A program made the position numbers and the translations under genes. The notes beneath the pieces are model-generated. The model did not search any database. It was not told the origin of the DNA and saw only the letters and a list, made by a program, of their open reading frames with translations. From the NCBI GenBank assembly GCA_903884945.1, contig CAISGR010000068.1, forward strand, positions 1 through 64,000: a DNA stretch of 64,000 bases, in the 5' to 3' direction. The stretch is from an uncultured bacterium. Its GTDB lineage: Bacteria; Pseudomonadota; Alphaproteobacteria; Sphingomonadales; Sphingomonadaceae. This document shows, piece by piece, positions 9,273-18,487 of the stretch; within the stretch, counting starts at the first letter, position 1, and the number at the start of each line of letters is the position of its first letter.

Positions 9273-10534
9273 GGCTCGGTCTCGCGCTGCTCACGCTGGG
9301 GCTCGCCGCCCCGGGCGCGGCGGCCGCGCCGCACGCACGCGCCATCGCGGCGCCCCGCGAGGAACTTCGGCACGCGCTCCAGCAGCTGATCGACGCGGGC
9401 CAGCTTCCCAACGCGCAGGTCATCATCACGCAGGACGGACGCACGCTCGCCGATCTGCACCTCGGCTATCGCGACGTGGAGCGCCGCGCGCCGCTGCCCG
9501 CGGATGCGATCTTCCGGCTCTATTCGATGTCCAAGCCGATCACGAGCGTCGCGATCATGATACTCGTCGAAGACGGCCGGCTGTCGCTCGACGATCCGGT
9601 CCGCCGTTTCCTGCCCGCGCTATCGGACCTGCGCGTCTATGCGAGCGGCGACGTGGAGGACATGGTGAGCGTGCCCGCGCTCCGCCCCGTCACGATCCGC
9701 GACCTGCTGACGCACAGTAGCGGCTTCACCTACCAGTTCATGGGCAACTCCCCCGTCCATCGCTACTATCGCCGACAGGGCGTGATGCGCGAGACCGCCG
9801 TCGGCAAGCAGCCCGGCGACGCGCCACCAGCGCGCAACCTGGACGAACTCGTCGCGCGCCTCGGCAAGGCGCCGCTGCTGCACCAGCCCGGCGCGCGCTT
9901 TTCCTACGGCTATTCGACCACCGTGCTCGGCGCCGTGATCGAACGAGTCTCCGGCATGCGGCTCGATCGCTTCCTGCGCGAGCGGATCTTCGTGCCGCTC
10001 GCGATACGCGACACCAGCTTCTACGTGGACGACGCCCGGCTCGGCCGGTTCGTGACCAACTACACCGCCACGGCAACCGGCATCGCGCCGATCGAGACCG
10101 CGGAGGCATCCGAATATCGCGACCAGCGACGCCTTCTGGACGGCGGCGGGGCGCTTGCCGGGACGGCGCGCGACTATCTCCACTTCGCCGAAATGATCGC
10201 CAATCGCGGCACCTGGCATGGTCGCCGGCTGCTCCGACGCGCGACCATCGACGAAATGACGAAACCCCGGCTGCGTACCGGCGGCACCGGCCTGGAAAAT
10301 ACGTGGTTCGGCTTTGGCTTTGCGATCGGCGACGCGAAGAGCGAAGCGATGGGCGGGCTGCCCCGCGGCGCACTGAGCTGGGCCGGCTCGGGCAACACCT
10401 ATTTCTTCGCCGATCCCGCGCACCGAATGGTCGCGCTGTTCATGACCAACGAGCTGACCCCGGCCGGCTTTACCGGCCGCACCGAGACGTTCCGCACGCT
10501 CGTCGATCGCACGGCGCTCCAGCTCAGGCGGTGA
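9269..10534 (+). CDS. secreted serine hydrolase, beta-lactamase/esterase fold, probable CTG start
   Basis: A 421-residue class C beta-lactamase-like serine hydrolase. The N-terminus is a clear signal peptide (LRLGLALLTLGLAAPGAAAA). The catalytic S86-x-x-K89 lies in YSMSKP, the Tyr is in the YSYGYSTTVLG block near 200, and GSGNTYFF replaces the KTG-like strand. No ATG, GTG or TTG exists at the signal-peptide edge; the only ATG in frame (9026) would put 81 unnatural residues before the signal peptide. CTG at 9269 overlaps the TauD stop as CTGA and has GGGGGA nine bases upstream. Such enzymes act as esterases, D-aminopeptidases or amidases, here in the periplasm. The 3' end overlaps the convergent gene by 11 bases. 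Confidence 0.85.
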   Translation: MRLGLALLTLGLAAPGAAAAPHARAIAAPREELRHALQQLIDAGQLPNAQVIITQDGRTLADLHLGYRDVERRAPLPADAIFRLYSMSKPITSVAIMILVEDGRLSLDDPVRRFLPALSDLRVYASGDVEDMVSVPALRPVTIRDLLTHSSGFTYQFMGNSPVHRYYRRQGVMRETAVGKQPGDAPPARNLDELVARLGKAPLLHQPGARFSYGYSTTVLGAVIERVSGMRLDRFLRERIFVPLAIRDTSFYVDDARLGRFVTNYTATATGIAPIETAEASEYRDQRRLLDGGGALAGTARDYLHFAEMIANRGTWHGRRLLRRATIDEMTKPRLRTGGTGLENTWFGFGFAIGDAKSEAMGGLPRGALSWAGSGNTYFFADPAHRMVALFMTNELTPAGFTGRTETFRTLVDRTALQLRR

Positions 10535-12932
10535 ACAGCGCCTTGCGGATCACGGCATGGACGCCCCAATTGCCGTTCACTACCTGCGACACGCCGAAGT
10601 CGACGCCCACCGACAGCAGCGAGATCGCTTCGTCCTCGCTCAGTTCCTTGGTGCTCATCAGGAAACGCCGTGCCTTGCGAAAGGCGTCGCGCATCGCCGC
10701 ATCGATCGAGGATTTCTTGTAGACCTCGCTCTGCGCATCGTCGCCGAGTTCCTTCAGATAATCGGGATGGCTGAAGCCCATGATCACCCATTCATGCTCA
10801 GTCTCGATCAGCGGATAGTCGAGGTCGCGCAACTGCTCGCGCAGCTCGCTCGCCGGATGATGGATCACCTGGATCAACGCGGTCATCGAGCATTCGATCG
10901 CGGTACCGCACAGCTCGGAATCGCCTTGCGATGCGTGCGGATCGCCGAGCGACAACAGCCCACCGGCCACCTGCACCGGGAGGAACACGCGCGACCCGGG
11001 CCCGGTGCGCCAATTGTCCAAATTCCCGCCAAAGCTGTTCGGCGGCACCGAATCGACCAGCCCGGCATAGGCTGGCGCGACCGCGATAAAGCCGAAATGC
11101 GGCCTGATCGGGATCTCAACATTGCGCAGCACGTCATAGTTCCGCTCAATGGTAGCCGGGTCCACCGGCACCCCCGGATAGTCATAACGGGCATGGACAT
11201 GACCCGATGGATCCGTCTGCGGCGTCCAGCGATAATTATAGACGGCATGGGCGCTCGGCGGCCGGCCGCTGCCCGCCTCCACTTCGTAGATCGTGATGAC
11301 CTCGCGCTGCTTGGGTTCAGTCAGCAGCTCCGAATAATGGAAACCCCAATAGGTTGCGGCATTGCTGCCGAAGGACTTCCCCGCGAATTTTGGATTGCCG
11401 CTCGGTCGGGGCTTGAGGTCAAGGATGCGTACCTCGATCACGTCACCCGGCATCGCGCCCTGAATCGCGATCGGCCCGGTGCAGATGTGCACGCCGAAAC
11501 CTTCGCCCGGCCCGCGCCCCAGCGCGCTGGCGTCCATCGGGCCGGCGCCGCGCCGGTCGACCGCCTTGCACTCATGATCCCATTGATAGACGCTCTCGGC
11601 GCCGGGATCGCCCTCCACCATCCGCTCGGGATCATCGTTGGCGTGATGGGTCAGCGTCTCGATCGTCACGAAATCGCCGGAGCGAACGTGCAGCACCGGC
11701 TTGAGTGACCGGCTGAGGAAGCCCCAGTGGATCGTCTTCGGGCTCACCGGCAGGTGATGGTGGCGAACGGCGTCGGCGAGCGGTACCTCGTCGAGCGTCG
11801 GCGCCGCGTCCTCGCCGAGCGTCGCGTCCTCCGCCGGCACTTCGGCCTCGCGCTCGGCCTGGGCGCGTTCGCGTCGCCCGGGGCGCCCGCGGTGCAATTT
11901 CCCGATCGCATCGTCGTCGCTCGCCGGCGCCTTGCGATATTCGCGTGGGGAAACGCCATATTGCTCGCGAAAGGCACGGCTGAACGACGCGGAATCGTTG
12001 AAGCCCCATTGGAACAGGATGTCGGAGATCGACTTTTGCACATGAAGCGGACTGCGCAGGTCCAGCCGACAGCGCTCGAGCCGTCGCACCTTCACATAAT
12101 GACCGAAGCTGTCGTCGATCGATTCGAACAGCTTCTGCAAATAGCGCGGCGAGATGCCATGTTCGGCGGCGACCCGCTGATAATTGAGATTGGGATCGCT
12201 GAGGCGAATCTCGATCGTCTGGAAAATGCGCTCGAGGAGCGCGGCGCGCATACCCGCCGCACCACCGAGCGCCTTCGGCCGGGCATTGTCGAGCAGGCTG
12301 GTCAGCAGGAACTCGGGCAGCGCCAGTTCGACGGGCCCCGCCTGGTCGGGCGTGATCTCGCCGATCGTATCAGCGAACGATCGCAACATGCCCGAGAAGA
12401 CATGCGCCGCACCGCTCTCCGTCCCGATGCGCCGGGGGCTTTCGGGCAGCGGCGTCTTCAACCGCGAGGTGAGCAACGATTGCGGCACCCGTACGATCAT
12501 GGTCCGGTTATCGCCCGGAAAGACGAGCCGGCCGAGCGAATCGCTGCGCCCGCACACGATATCGCCATCGCCCAGCTCGAGCTGCTCGACCCCGCTGCTC
12601 AGGCGCGCCGTCCCGTCGAGCAACAGCGCCAGCCAGAAACTGCCCTGCTGCTCGGCGAAATCGATCGTCCAGGCCTGGGTGGTTCCCGTCAGCCGGAGAA
12701 AATCGAGGCCCAGGCTGCTCCGGAAGTGGATGAGTTCCCCATAGAGGCCGTCATCGGCCTCATCCAGTTGGAGCGAGACGCGTTTGAGCGCAAATCGCCA
12801 GGCGTCGCGGCGCTGCTCCTTGGGGTAAGCGTTGGTCGTAAAGCGCACTAGGGCGGTTGATTCCAGTACTGGGCGCCGGACTCCCGATTGGTCTACGCCG
12901 GCCTGACTCGAGACTATGCTGCGGTGCGGCAT
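10524..12932 (-). CDS. AraC-family transcriptional regulator fused to acetamidase/formamidase
   Basis: One unbroken frame of about 802 residues. Residues about 25-205 resemble the AraC-binding-like sensor domain (RFTTNAYPKEQRRDAWRFAL start, shown by KEQRRDAWRF). Residues about 230-335 are a double HTH ending in the AraC signature GFNDSASFSRAF and YGVSPREY. A charged linker (about 336-390, RGRPGRRERAQAERE) leads to a full FmdA/AmdA domain (about 391-802: TIHWGFLS, KPVLHVRSGD, CTGPIAIQGA, GGNLDNWR, GDPHASQGDSELCGTAIE). The enzyme half is a paralogue of the gene at 7255. No frameshift or internal stop separates the halves. The start is uncertain: ATG 12932, 12950 and 12983 are all usable. The gene is last in the ribokinase-LLM operon. 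A DNA-binding amidase that senses its own substrate or product is the natural inference. Confidence 0.9.
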   Translation of the reverse strand: MPHRSIVSSQAGVDQSGVRRPVLESTALVRFTTNAYPKEQRRDAWRFALKRVSLQLDEADDGLYGELIHFRSSLGLDFLRLTGTTQAWTIDFAEQQGSFWLALLLDGTARLSSGVEQLELGDGDIVCGRSDSLGRLVFPGDNRTMIVRVPQSLLTSRLKTPLPESPRRIGTESGAAHVFSGMLRSFADTIGEITPDQAGPVELALPEFLLTSLLDNARPKALGGAAGMRAALLERIFQTIEIRLSDPNLNYQRVAAEHGISPRYLQKLFESIDDSFGHYVKVRRLERCRLDLRSPLHVQKSISDILFQWGFNDSASFSRAFREQYGVSPREYRKAPASDDDAIGKLHRGRPGRRERAQAEREAEVPAEDATLGEDAAPTLDEVPLADAVRHHHLPVSPKTIHWGFLSRSLKPVLHVRSGDFVTIETLTHHANDDPERMVEGDPGAESVYQWDHECKAVDRRGAGPMDASALGRGPGEGFGVHICTGPIAIQGAMPGDVIEVRILDLKPRPSGNPKFAGKSFGSNAATYWGFHYSELLTEPKQREVITIYEVEAGSGRPPSAHAVYNYRWTPQTDPSGHVHARYDYPGVPVDPATIERNYDVLRNVEIPIRPHFGFIAVAPAYAGLVDSVPPNSFGGNLDNWRTGPGSRVFLPVQVAGGLLSLGDPHASQGDSELCGTAIECSMTALIQVIHHPASELREQLRDLDYPLIETEHEWVIMGFSHPDYLKELGDDAQSEVYKKSSIDAAMRDAFRKARRFLMSTKELSEDEAISLLSVGVDFGVSQVVNGNWGVHAVIRKALFTA

Positions 12933-12957
12933 AGCGTCAATCCCGTGCATTCCCGTA

Positions 12958-14352
12958 TCAGAACGGGGAGGTCCCGCTGCCATACACCGAGGTGGGGCCG
13001 CCGGCCGCTTCTCCGTCCGGTCCGCGGCCACAAATGGCGAGCATGGTCAGCGCATAGACGAGCGCGCTGGAAACCATATCCTCCGGCGTCGGGCGCCAGC
13101 GCGGCATGCCCGTCGTCAGTGCCGGCACGCGGTGCATGTTGAAGACATTATGGTCGCGCCACATGCTCGAATAAACCGGGTGCGCGCGCTCAACCGGCGC
13201 GCCGCGTACCAGGCGCGTCGCCGCATCGACGGCGCGCGCCAGCGGCGCCACCTGCTCCGTATCGGCCTCGAAGCCGTGCCGCACGACCATCGGCTCCACG
13301 TCGAAGCCAGCGACATCGACTTCGCGCATCGCCGCGACAATGCCGTGCATCGCATCGGCCGCCTTTTGTCGCGGGTTCAGCGTGACATCCAGGTACAGCG
13401 CGCAGACTTCGGTCCCCGCCCCGAAATCGAAGGGCATGCCGCCACGCACCGATGAGAGCTGCACCTTCGGCACGGCACGCCCCCCGGGCGTCTCGAGGAT
13501 CGACTCACGCTCCCATTGGAGGCTCCAGCGGTGAATTGCGTCGATCACCGGCCCCAGCCGATAAATCGGGTTCGGATGCGCGGCAGCGTCCGCCGGCGCA
13601 TCGAGGATCGGGGTGAAGACGCCGCTGCCATAAATGCGAATGCGGAACAGCGCATAGCCGCAGCCGATCCAGGTCAGGCCGAAATCGGTTCCCTCGGCGG
13701 CGATCGCATAATCAGGCGCCACGCCACCATGGTGGAAGAGATAATGGGCGCCGATGTCCTTGCCCATATATTCGATGCCGGCGAATTCCTCGATCGGCTC
13801 GGGTCCGATCTCGCCCGGGCAGGCCGTCAGCCAGGCCTTGCCGGCAAGATTGATCCCGGCCTTGCGCAGCGCCTTGGCGGCGATCAGGAAGCAGGACATC
13901 GGCCCGCGGTCGTTCGAGATCGGATAGCCGCGCAGCCGGCCGTCCTCGATCCAGCATTGCGTCCACTCGGGATCGGCAAGCGTCGAGGGACGGTAGCGGA
14001 AGCGGTCCTGCGCGCTGATCCCGCTCGGGCTTTCCGTATCGAGATGCGCCGTGAACAACAGATTGGCGCCTATTGCCGTGCCGCCATATTCGCCGATCAC
14101 ATTGGGCCGCTCGGGCGTCGCCCCCACCTTGCGCGGATTGAAGCCCTCCCGCTTCATCCAGTCATAGACGAATTCGGCCGCGGCAGCCTCGCTGCGCGAC
14201 GGCGCCGGGATATTGCCAAGCGCCAGCGCCAGTTCGACCAGTTCGTCGACATCGATCGCCGCGGCGATCGCGTCACGCTCCGCCACGCTCACAGCATAAG
14301 CCGGTGGCGCGGCGCCAATGAAGCCATGCATCGGATCGGGGCCATCAGCCAT
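12958..14352 (-). CDS. M20-family metallohydrolase (acetylornithine deacetylase/amidase type)
   Basis: A 464-residue di-zinc hydrolase. Metal-binding blocks are visible: HLDTESP (His and Asp), SNDRGPMSC (bridging Asp), CPGEIGPEPIEE (catalytic Glu pair) and a late His in WRDHNVFN. M20 enzymes split amide bonds of N-acyl amino acids, N-carbamoyl compounds or short peptides. The gene lies in the ribokinase-LLM operon, after an MFS carrier and 25 bases before the AraC-formamidase fusion. That position suggests hydrolysis of an amide or ureide intermediate. It is somewhat longer than ArgE and does not match a named subfamily that I can recall. Confidence 0.87.
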   Translation of the reverse strand: MADGPDPMHGFIGAAPPAYAVSVAERDAIAAAIDVDELVELALALGNIPAPSRSEAAAAEFVYDWMKREGFNPRKVGATPERPNVIGEYGGTAIGANLLFTAHLDTESPSGISAQDRFRYRPSTLADPEWTQCWIEDGRLRGYPISNDRGPMSCFLIAAKALRKAGINLAGKAWLTACPGEIGPEPIEEFAGIEYMGKDIGAHYLFHHGGVAPDYAIAAEGTDFGLTWIGCGYALFRIRIYGSGVFTPILDAPADAAAHPNPIYRLGPVIDAIHRWSLQWERESILETPGGRAVPKVQLSSVRGGMPFDFGAGTEVCALYLDVTLNPRQKAADAMHGIVAAMREVDVAGFDVEPMVVRHGFEADTEQVAPLARAVDAATRLVRGAPVERAHPVYSSMWRDHNVFNMHRVPALTTGMPRWRPTPEDMVSSALVYALTMLAICGRGPDGEAAGGPTSVYGSGTSPF

Positions 14353-14469
14353 CGAGGCGAGGCCCGCGCTGCCATGTCATTTTCGTCCATTCCCCATGCT
14401 GTGCGGTGCCGATGCTCCGGCATGGCGACGAAAATGTCTTGATCCAGCGCGCCCTATCCGCATCAGCGC

Positions 14470-15717
14470 TCACGCCCCGACGACGGCGAGCGCTTCAACC
14501 TCGATCACAGGTTCGGGGCGGTAGCGCGGCAACAGCAGGAGCAACGCCGCGCCGACCGCCAGACAGAGGCCGCAGACGAACACCGCCATCCGGTAATTGC
14601 CCTGCGCATCATAGGCCGCGTCGAGCAGCACCGGTGTGATCCCCTGGGCCGCGATCACCGCTGAATACATCACACCGATGATGGCGCCGAAGGCGCGCAG
14701 GCCGAAATAGCGGGCAATGAGATAGGGCAGCGTGCCATATTGCGCCCCGAGCCCAACCCCGAGCAGCAGCCCGCCCAGCAGCAGCATCGGCGTCGCCGTG
14801 CCCAATTCGATCAGCGCCAGCCCGGCGACCGCCATGGCGTACATCGGGATCACCACCCTGGGGCTGTCGCTGCGGTCAAGCAGCCGCCCGGTCACGATCT
14901 GCCAGGTCGAACCGACCAGCGCGAAGAGACTCACCACTGCCGTGCCCGTTGCAATGCTGAAGCCGCGATCGACGACGATCGGCACGACATGGCTGAAGAT
15001 CGCCGTCGTGCAGCCGGCGCCGGCGGCGATCGAGAGGAGCAGGATCCAGAAGCGCGGAAGCCGTATCGCCTCCCTGAGCGAAAGCCCCTCGCCCGCTTCC
15101 GTCGGCCCGGCGATTGCCTGCGCGCGCGGCGCATCTCGTAGCATAAGCCACAGCGCCGGGAATCCGACCGCCAGCACGATCGCGCCGATGACGACATAGC
15201 CGGCGCGCCAGCCATATTGATCGACCACGATCGCGGCCGCTACCGGGATGGCGATCGATCCGATGCCGCTTCCCATCCCCGCGCTGATGCCGAGCGCGGT
15301 GCCGCGGCCCTTGTCGAACCATTCGGCCACGACCTTCGAATAGATCGGCGTGCTCGCCACGCTGCCAGCCAGGCTCACGATGAAGAAGGTGAAGTAAAAT
15401 TGCGCGATGTGGCGGCCCGTGAGCGACAGGGCCGCGATCGCAAGCGCGAACACCAGATTGCCGGCGATCAGCATCGCGCGCGCGCCGTGCCGGTCGGCGA
15501 AGCGACCGGCAAGCGGATAGACCAGCGCTCCCACCACCGCCATCATGCCGAGCACCACCGAAATCTGCGCACGCGGCCAGTGGAAGGTATCGGAAAGCGG
15601 CATGAGGAACAGGCCGAATACGGCGTGGACCGCAGGGGTCATGCTGACGGCCGTGCCGATCGTGCAGGCGGCGAGCACCCCGTAGCGCTGGCGCCCCCCG
15701 ATCACAGCACGGGCCAT
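14470..15717 (-). CDS. MFS transporter
   Basis: A 415-residue inner-membrane carrier with about 12 hydrophobic helices. The loop between helices 2 and 3 has the MFS motif GRFADRHGAR. The second half keeps GRLLDRSDSPR. Its start overlaps the end of the amidohydrolase gene by 16 bases, so translation is coupled. After its stop there is a 117-base gap before the M20 gene, with no clear promoter. It probably transports a substrate or intermediate of this operon. The carriers at 3168 and 32776 are only distantly similar, so the three may serve different compounds. Confidence 0.88.
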   Translation of the reverse strand: MARAVIGGRQRYGVLAACTIGTAVSMTPAVHAVFGLFLMPLSDTFHWPRAQISVVLGMMAVVGALVYPLAGRFADRHGARAMLIAGNLVFALAIAALSLTGRHIAQFYFTFFIVSLAGSVASTPIYSKVVAEWFDKGRGTALGISAGMGSGIGSIAIPVAAAIVVDQYGWRAGYVVIGAIVLAVGFPALWLMLRDAPRAQAIAGPTEAGEGLSLREAIRLPRFWILLLSIAAGAGCTTAIFSHVVPIVVDRGFSIATGTAVVSLFALVGSTWQIVTGRLLDRSDSPRVVIPMYAMAVAGLALIELGTATPMLLLGGLLLGVGLGAQYGTLPYLIARYFGLRAFGAIIGVMYSAVIAAQGITPVLLDAAYDAQGNYRMAVFVCGLCLAVGAALLLLLPRYRPEPVIEVEALAVVGA

Positions 15718-17111
15718 GCGCTGGGAACCGGCATGTTCGCGCGCGCCAGCAGATTGGTGCCCGCCGTCTCAATCTCGGCGAACAGCCTTTCCTCGTCGAT
15801 CAGCGTCGAGCGGTAATTATCGACCACGCGCCGCCCGTCGACCCATACGCTGTGCACCCCGCGCCCATCGGCCGAATAAATGAGCTGGTTGACCACGTTG
15901 AAGAGCGGGCGCCATTCCGGCCGGTCGCGGTCGTGCAGCACGAAATCGGCCTTTTTCCCCGCCTCCAGCGAGCCGATCAGGTCAGCCATGCCAGCCCCTC
16001 GCGCACCGTTGACAGTGCCCATCTCGAGCACACGATAGGCTGAGAAGAGGCTCGCATCGCGGCGCGCATCCTTGAACAGGCCGGCGGTGACGAACATCGC
16101 GCGCATGAGGTCAGCGGCGTTGCCATTGTTGTTGCCATCGGTGCCGAGCTGCAAGTTGACCCCGGCGGCGGCCATTTCGGGGAACTTGCCGGCGGAGGTA
16201 GCGCCATAGGCCCCCTTCATCGCCGTCATCGGACAATGGGTGATGTTGGTTCCGCTGGCGGCGAGCAGCGCCACTTCCTCGTCATCGACATGAATGCCGT
16301 GCGTCAGCGAAAGATGCGGTCCGAGCACTTCCAGATCACCCAGATGCGCAATGGCGCGGCGTCCGGTGGCGGCAAGATAGTAATCGGGGTCCGCCGGGTC
16401 TGCGCTCATATGCGCCGTCACGCCCGTACCGGACTCCTTCGCCAGCGCGGTCGCCTCCCGCCACAGCGAATCCGTCGCGGTATTGTGCCCGACGAGGCAG
16501 GGCCAGGCCGCGAGCAGCGGATCGTCCGTGCTCGGATAGCGGGCAAGCTGGGCCTCCATCGCCGCCACGGCACGCGTCGTGAGCGCTGCCTGGTCGTCGT
16601 CGGGCGCGAAGGCGCGGTCCTGCAACCACTGCCCCAGCCGCCCGCGGATGCCGGTTCCGGCAAGCGCGTCCATGACCGCGCCCAGGTCGAGGATCGTGCC
16701 TGCCTCGACGAAGCAGGTCGTACCGGTCCGCAGCATCTCGAGTGCTGCAAGCGTCGCCGACAATTGCTCGTCCGCCGGCGTCTGCGCCATATAAGTGGGG
16801 ATCAGCCAGTCGAACACATTGGTGCGCCAGTCTGCATCGTCCGGCACGCTGCCGCGCGTGATCGGTTCGCCCGTGACATGGATATGGCAGTTCACGAAGC
16901 CCGGCGTCAGCACGAACCGGTCGCGACCGTCGATCGTCTCGCGCGCAGCCACCTGACGCTCGACCAGCGCGGAGGATCCGACGGCGACGATCCGGTCGCC
17001 CGCCACCGCGATCGCGCCGTCGCGGAACACGCGGCGCTCCGCATCCATCGTCACGATCCAGGCATTCCTGATCAGGAGATCGACTGGCTGCACTGTCGCG
17101 CCTTCCATCAT
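15702..17111 (-). CDS. metal-dependent amidohydrolase (cytosine deaminase/TrzN/SsnA type)
   Basis: A 469-residue amidohydrolase-superfamily enzyme. The metal-binding set is NCHIHV (HxH, near residue 66), the His of AHMSADPAD, the His of LTHGIHVD and the Asp of GTDGNNNG. N-terminal DLLIRNAWIVTMDAERR is the small beta-sandwich domain typical of the group that contains guanine deaminase, atrazine and melamine hydrolases and SsnA. These enzymes deaminate or dechlorinate N-heterocycles or open cyclic amides. ATG 17111 is used; ATG 17108 is equally possible. It lies 18 bases after the IPNS-like gene. In this operon it is a good candidate for hydrolytic attack on a heterocyclic ring. Confidence 0.9.
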   Translation of the reverse strand: MMEGATVQPVDLLIRNAWIVTMDAERRVFRDGAIAVAGDRIVAVGSSALVERQVAARETIDGRDRFVLTPGFVNCHIHVTGEPITRGSVPDDADWRTNVFDWLIPTYMAQTPADEQLSATLAALEMLRTGTTCFVEAGTILDLGAVMDALAGTGIRGRLGQWLQDRAFAPDDDQAALTTRAVAAMEAQLARYPSTDDPLLAAWPCLVGHNTATDSLWREATALAKESGTGVTAHMSADPADPDYYLAATGRRAIAHLGDLEVLGPHLSLTHGIHVDDEEVALLAASGTNITHCPMTAMKGAYGATSAGKFPEMAAAGVNLQLGTDGNNNGNAADLMRAMFVTAGLFKDARRDASLFSAYRVLEMGTVNGARGAGMADLIGSLEAGKKADFVLHDRDRPEWRPLFNVVNQLIYSADGRGVHSVWVDGRRVVDNYRSTLIDEERLFAEIETAGTNLLARANMPVPSAWPVL

Positions 17112-17129
17112 GCCCGCGCGGGCGTTGCG

Positions 17130-18107
17130 TCAGGCCGGGGCATAGGATGCCCGCGCCATCTGCTCGATATGGTCGCTGACGGTCAGGTCTGCGGTCTCTT
17201 CATATTCGGCACTTGCCGGGCAACTCGGCGCGCGACCGACTCGGTAGAGCGGTTCGAGTTCGAAGAAGGTCGCGACGGAATAGCGCGCCGCTTCGAGCGC
17301 ACCGTTCCGCACGCGGTGAAGGTTCGCGCGATAGATGCCGGCGGTGAACCGCTCCATCATTTGCCCGATATTGATCACGAACGTGCCAGGGATCGGCGTC
17401 GCCAGTATCCATTCGCCATCCGCGGTGCGCACTTCGAGGCCAGGCCGTCCATCCTGCAACAGAATCGTGATCGATCCCCAATCGGTATGCGCGCCCGCGC
17501 CCAGCAGATTGCCCGTGGCGCCTACCGGCTGCGGCGGATAGCGCAGCAGTCGCACACCGCATTGCGGCTCGCGCAGCCCGTCAGCGAAATAGTCATAGGA
17601 AAGCTCGACCGATCGGGCGAGGAGCCCCATCAGATGCCGCCCGAGCGCGACCATCGCCGCCTGATAGGCCAGCATCTGCTCCCGAAAGCCGGGGAGCGCC
17701 GCCGGCCACTGGTTCGCCCCCTGGCCCGGAATGCCGGCCAACACCAGGGGATGGTCCGTCGCTAGGTCGATCGCGATCGAGAAGCTTTCCTTATGGTCGG
17801 GTGCCGAACCGGCATCAAGCACCTGCGCACCGGTGCCCTCATAACCGCGCCAGCATGGGGAATTGCGTTGCGCCACCGCTCGCTTCGCCGCGCCATCAAG
17901 CGCGAAGAAGCGCCTGGCCGCCTCGATCTGGCCCTCCGCCAGTGCCTGGTCGACGCCGTGGCCGGAGACATAGAAGAAACCGGTCTCGCGGCACGCGCGG
18001 TGGATCGCCTCCACTGCCGCCGCCCGCCCCGGCCCATCGGCGAAACTCTCGCTCAGGTCGACGACAGGGATGCCCTTCGCCGGCCTGGCGGGCGTGTAGG
18101 GGATCAT
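17130..18107 (-). CDS. isopenicillin-N-synthase-like Fe(II)/2-oxoglutarate oxygenase
   Basis: A 325-residue enzyme of the IPNS/gibberellin oxidase family. It begins with PVVDLSE and FFYVSGHGV, the DIOX_N region. Iron ligands are H207 and D209 (GAHTDWG) and H264 (NLHRV). R275-x-S277 (ARYS) binds 2-oxoglutarate. Its start overlaps the previous stop as ATGA. Bacterial relatives often oxidise purines, pyrimidines or aromatic side chains, including xanthine- and thymine-type methyl groups. It could therefore hydroxylate a methyl or ring carbon of the N-heterocycle. Its membership of a five-enzyme set of 2-oxoglutarate or related oxygenases in one locus is unusual. Confidence 0.92.
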   Translation of the reverse strand: MIPYTPARPAKGIPVVDLSESFADGPGRAAAVEAIHRACRETGFFYVSGHGVDQALAEGQIEAARRFFALDGAAKRAVAQRNSPCWRGYEGTGAQVLDAGSAPDHKESFSIAIDLATDHPLVLAGIPGQGANQWPAALPGFREQMLAYQAAMVALGRHLMGLLARSVELSYDYFADGLREPQCGVRLLRYPPQPVGATGNLLGAGAHTDWGSITILLQDGRPGLEVRTADGEWILATPIPGTFVINIGQMMERFTAGIYRANLHRVRNGALEAARYSVATFFELEPLYRVGRAPSCPASAEYEETADLTVSDHIEQMARASYAPA

Positions 18108-18487
18108 GCCGCGCCCGCGGCATTGAGGCGGAACGCGTTGCCTTCCGGATCGCGTAGCACCGCCATGCGCGCACCGAAGTGCGTGGCGAATGGCGCCTTG
18201 ACCAGTATCGCGCCGCGCGCGACCGCCCGCTCGACCGATTCCTCCAGGACGTCGGGCGCGAGATCGAAGGTGAGGATCGAGCGCAGCCCGACCGGATCGC
18301 GCTCCCCGGCGAGATCCAGCAGATCATAGGCGCCCAGATAGGCGAAGCCGATCCGCGCCGCGCCGCCGTCAAGCTCACGATAACGCGGCGAATCGTCGAT
18401 GGCGTCGTTCAGCCCCAGCGCCGTGCGATAGAAGCCCGCCAGCCGGTCGACATCATGGGCGAACAGGGTGACCGCACCCAGTTTCAT
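18104..18487 (-). CDS. VOC-superfamily (glyoxalase-fold) protein
   Basis: A 127-residue single-domain VOC protein: AVTLFAHDVDRLAGFYRTALGL at the N-terminus (core DVDRLAGFY) and MAVLRDPEGNAFRLN at the end. The ATG at 18487 overlaps the isochorismatase stop as ATGA, which is preferred over the ATG three codons upstream. Its own stop overlaps the IPNS-like start in the same way, so it is locked into the operon. It may be an isomerase or hydratase on a ring-opening product, or a binding protein. It is not closely similar to the VOC protein at 5807. Confidence 0.85.
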   Translation of the reverse strand: MKLGAVTLFAHDVDRLAGFYRTALGLNDAIDDSPRYRELDGGAARIGFAYLGAYDLLDLAGERDPVGLRSILTFDLAPDVLEESVERAVARGAILVKAPFATHFGARMAVLRDPEGNAFRLNAAGAA

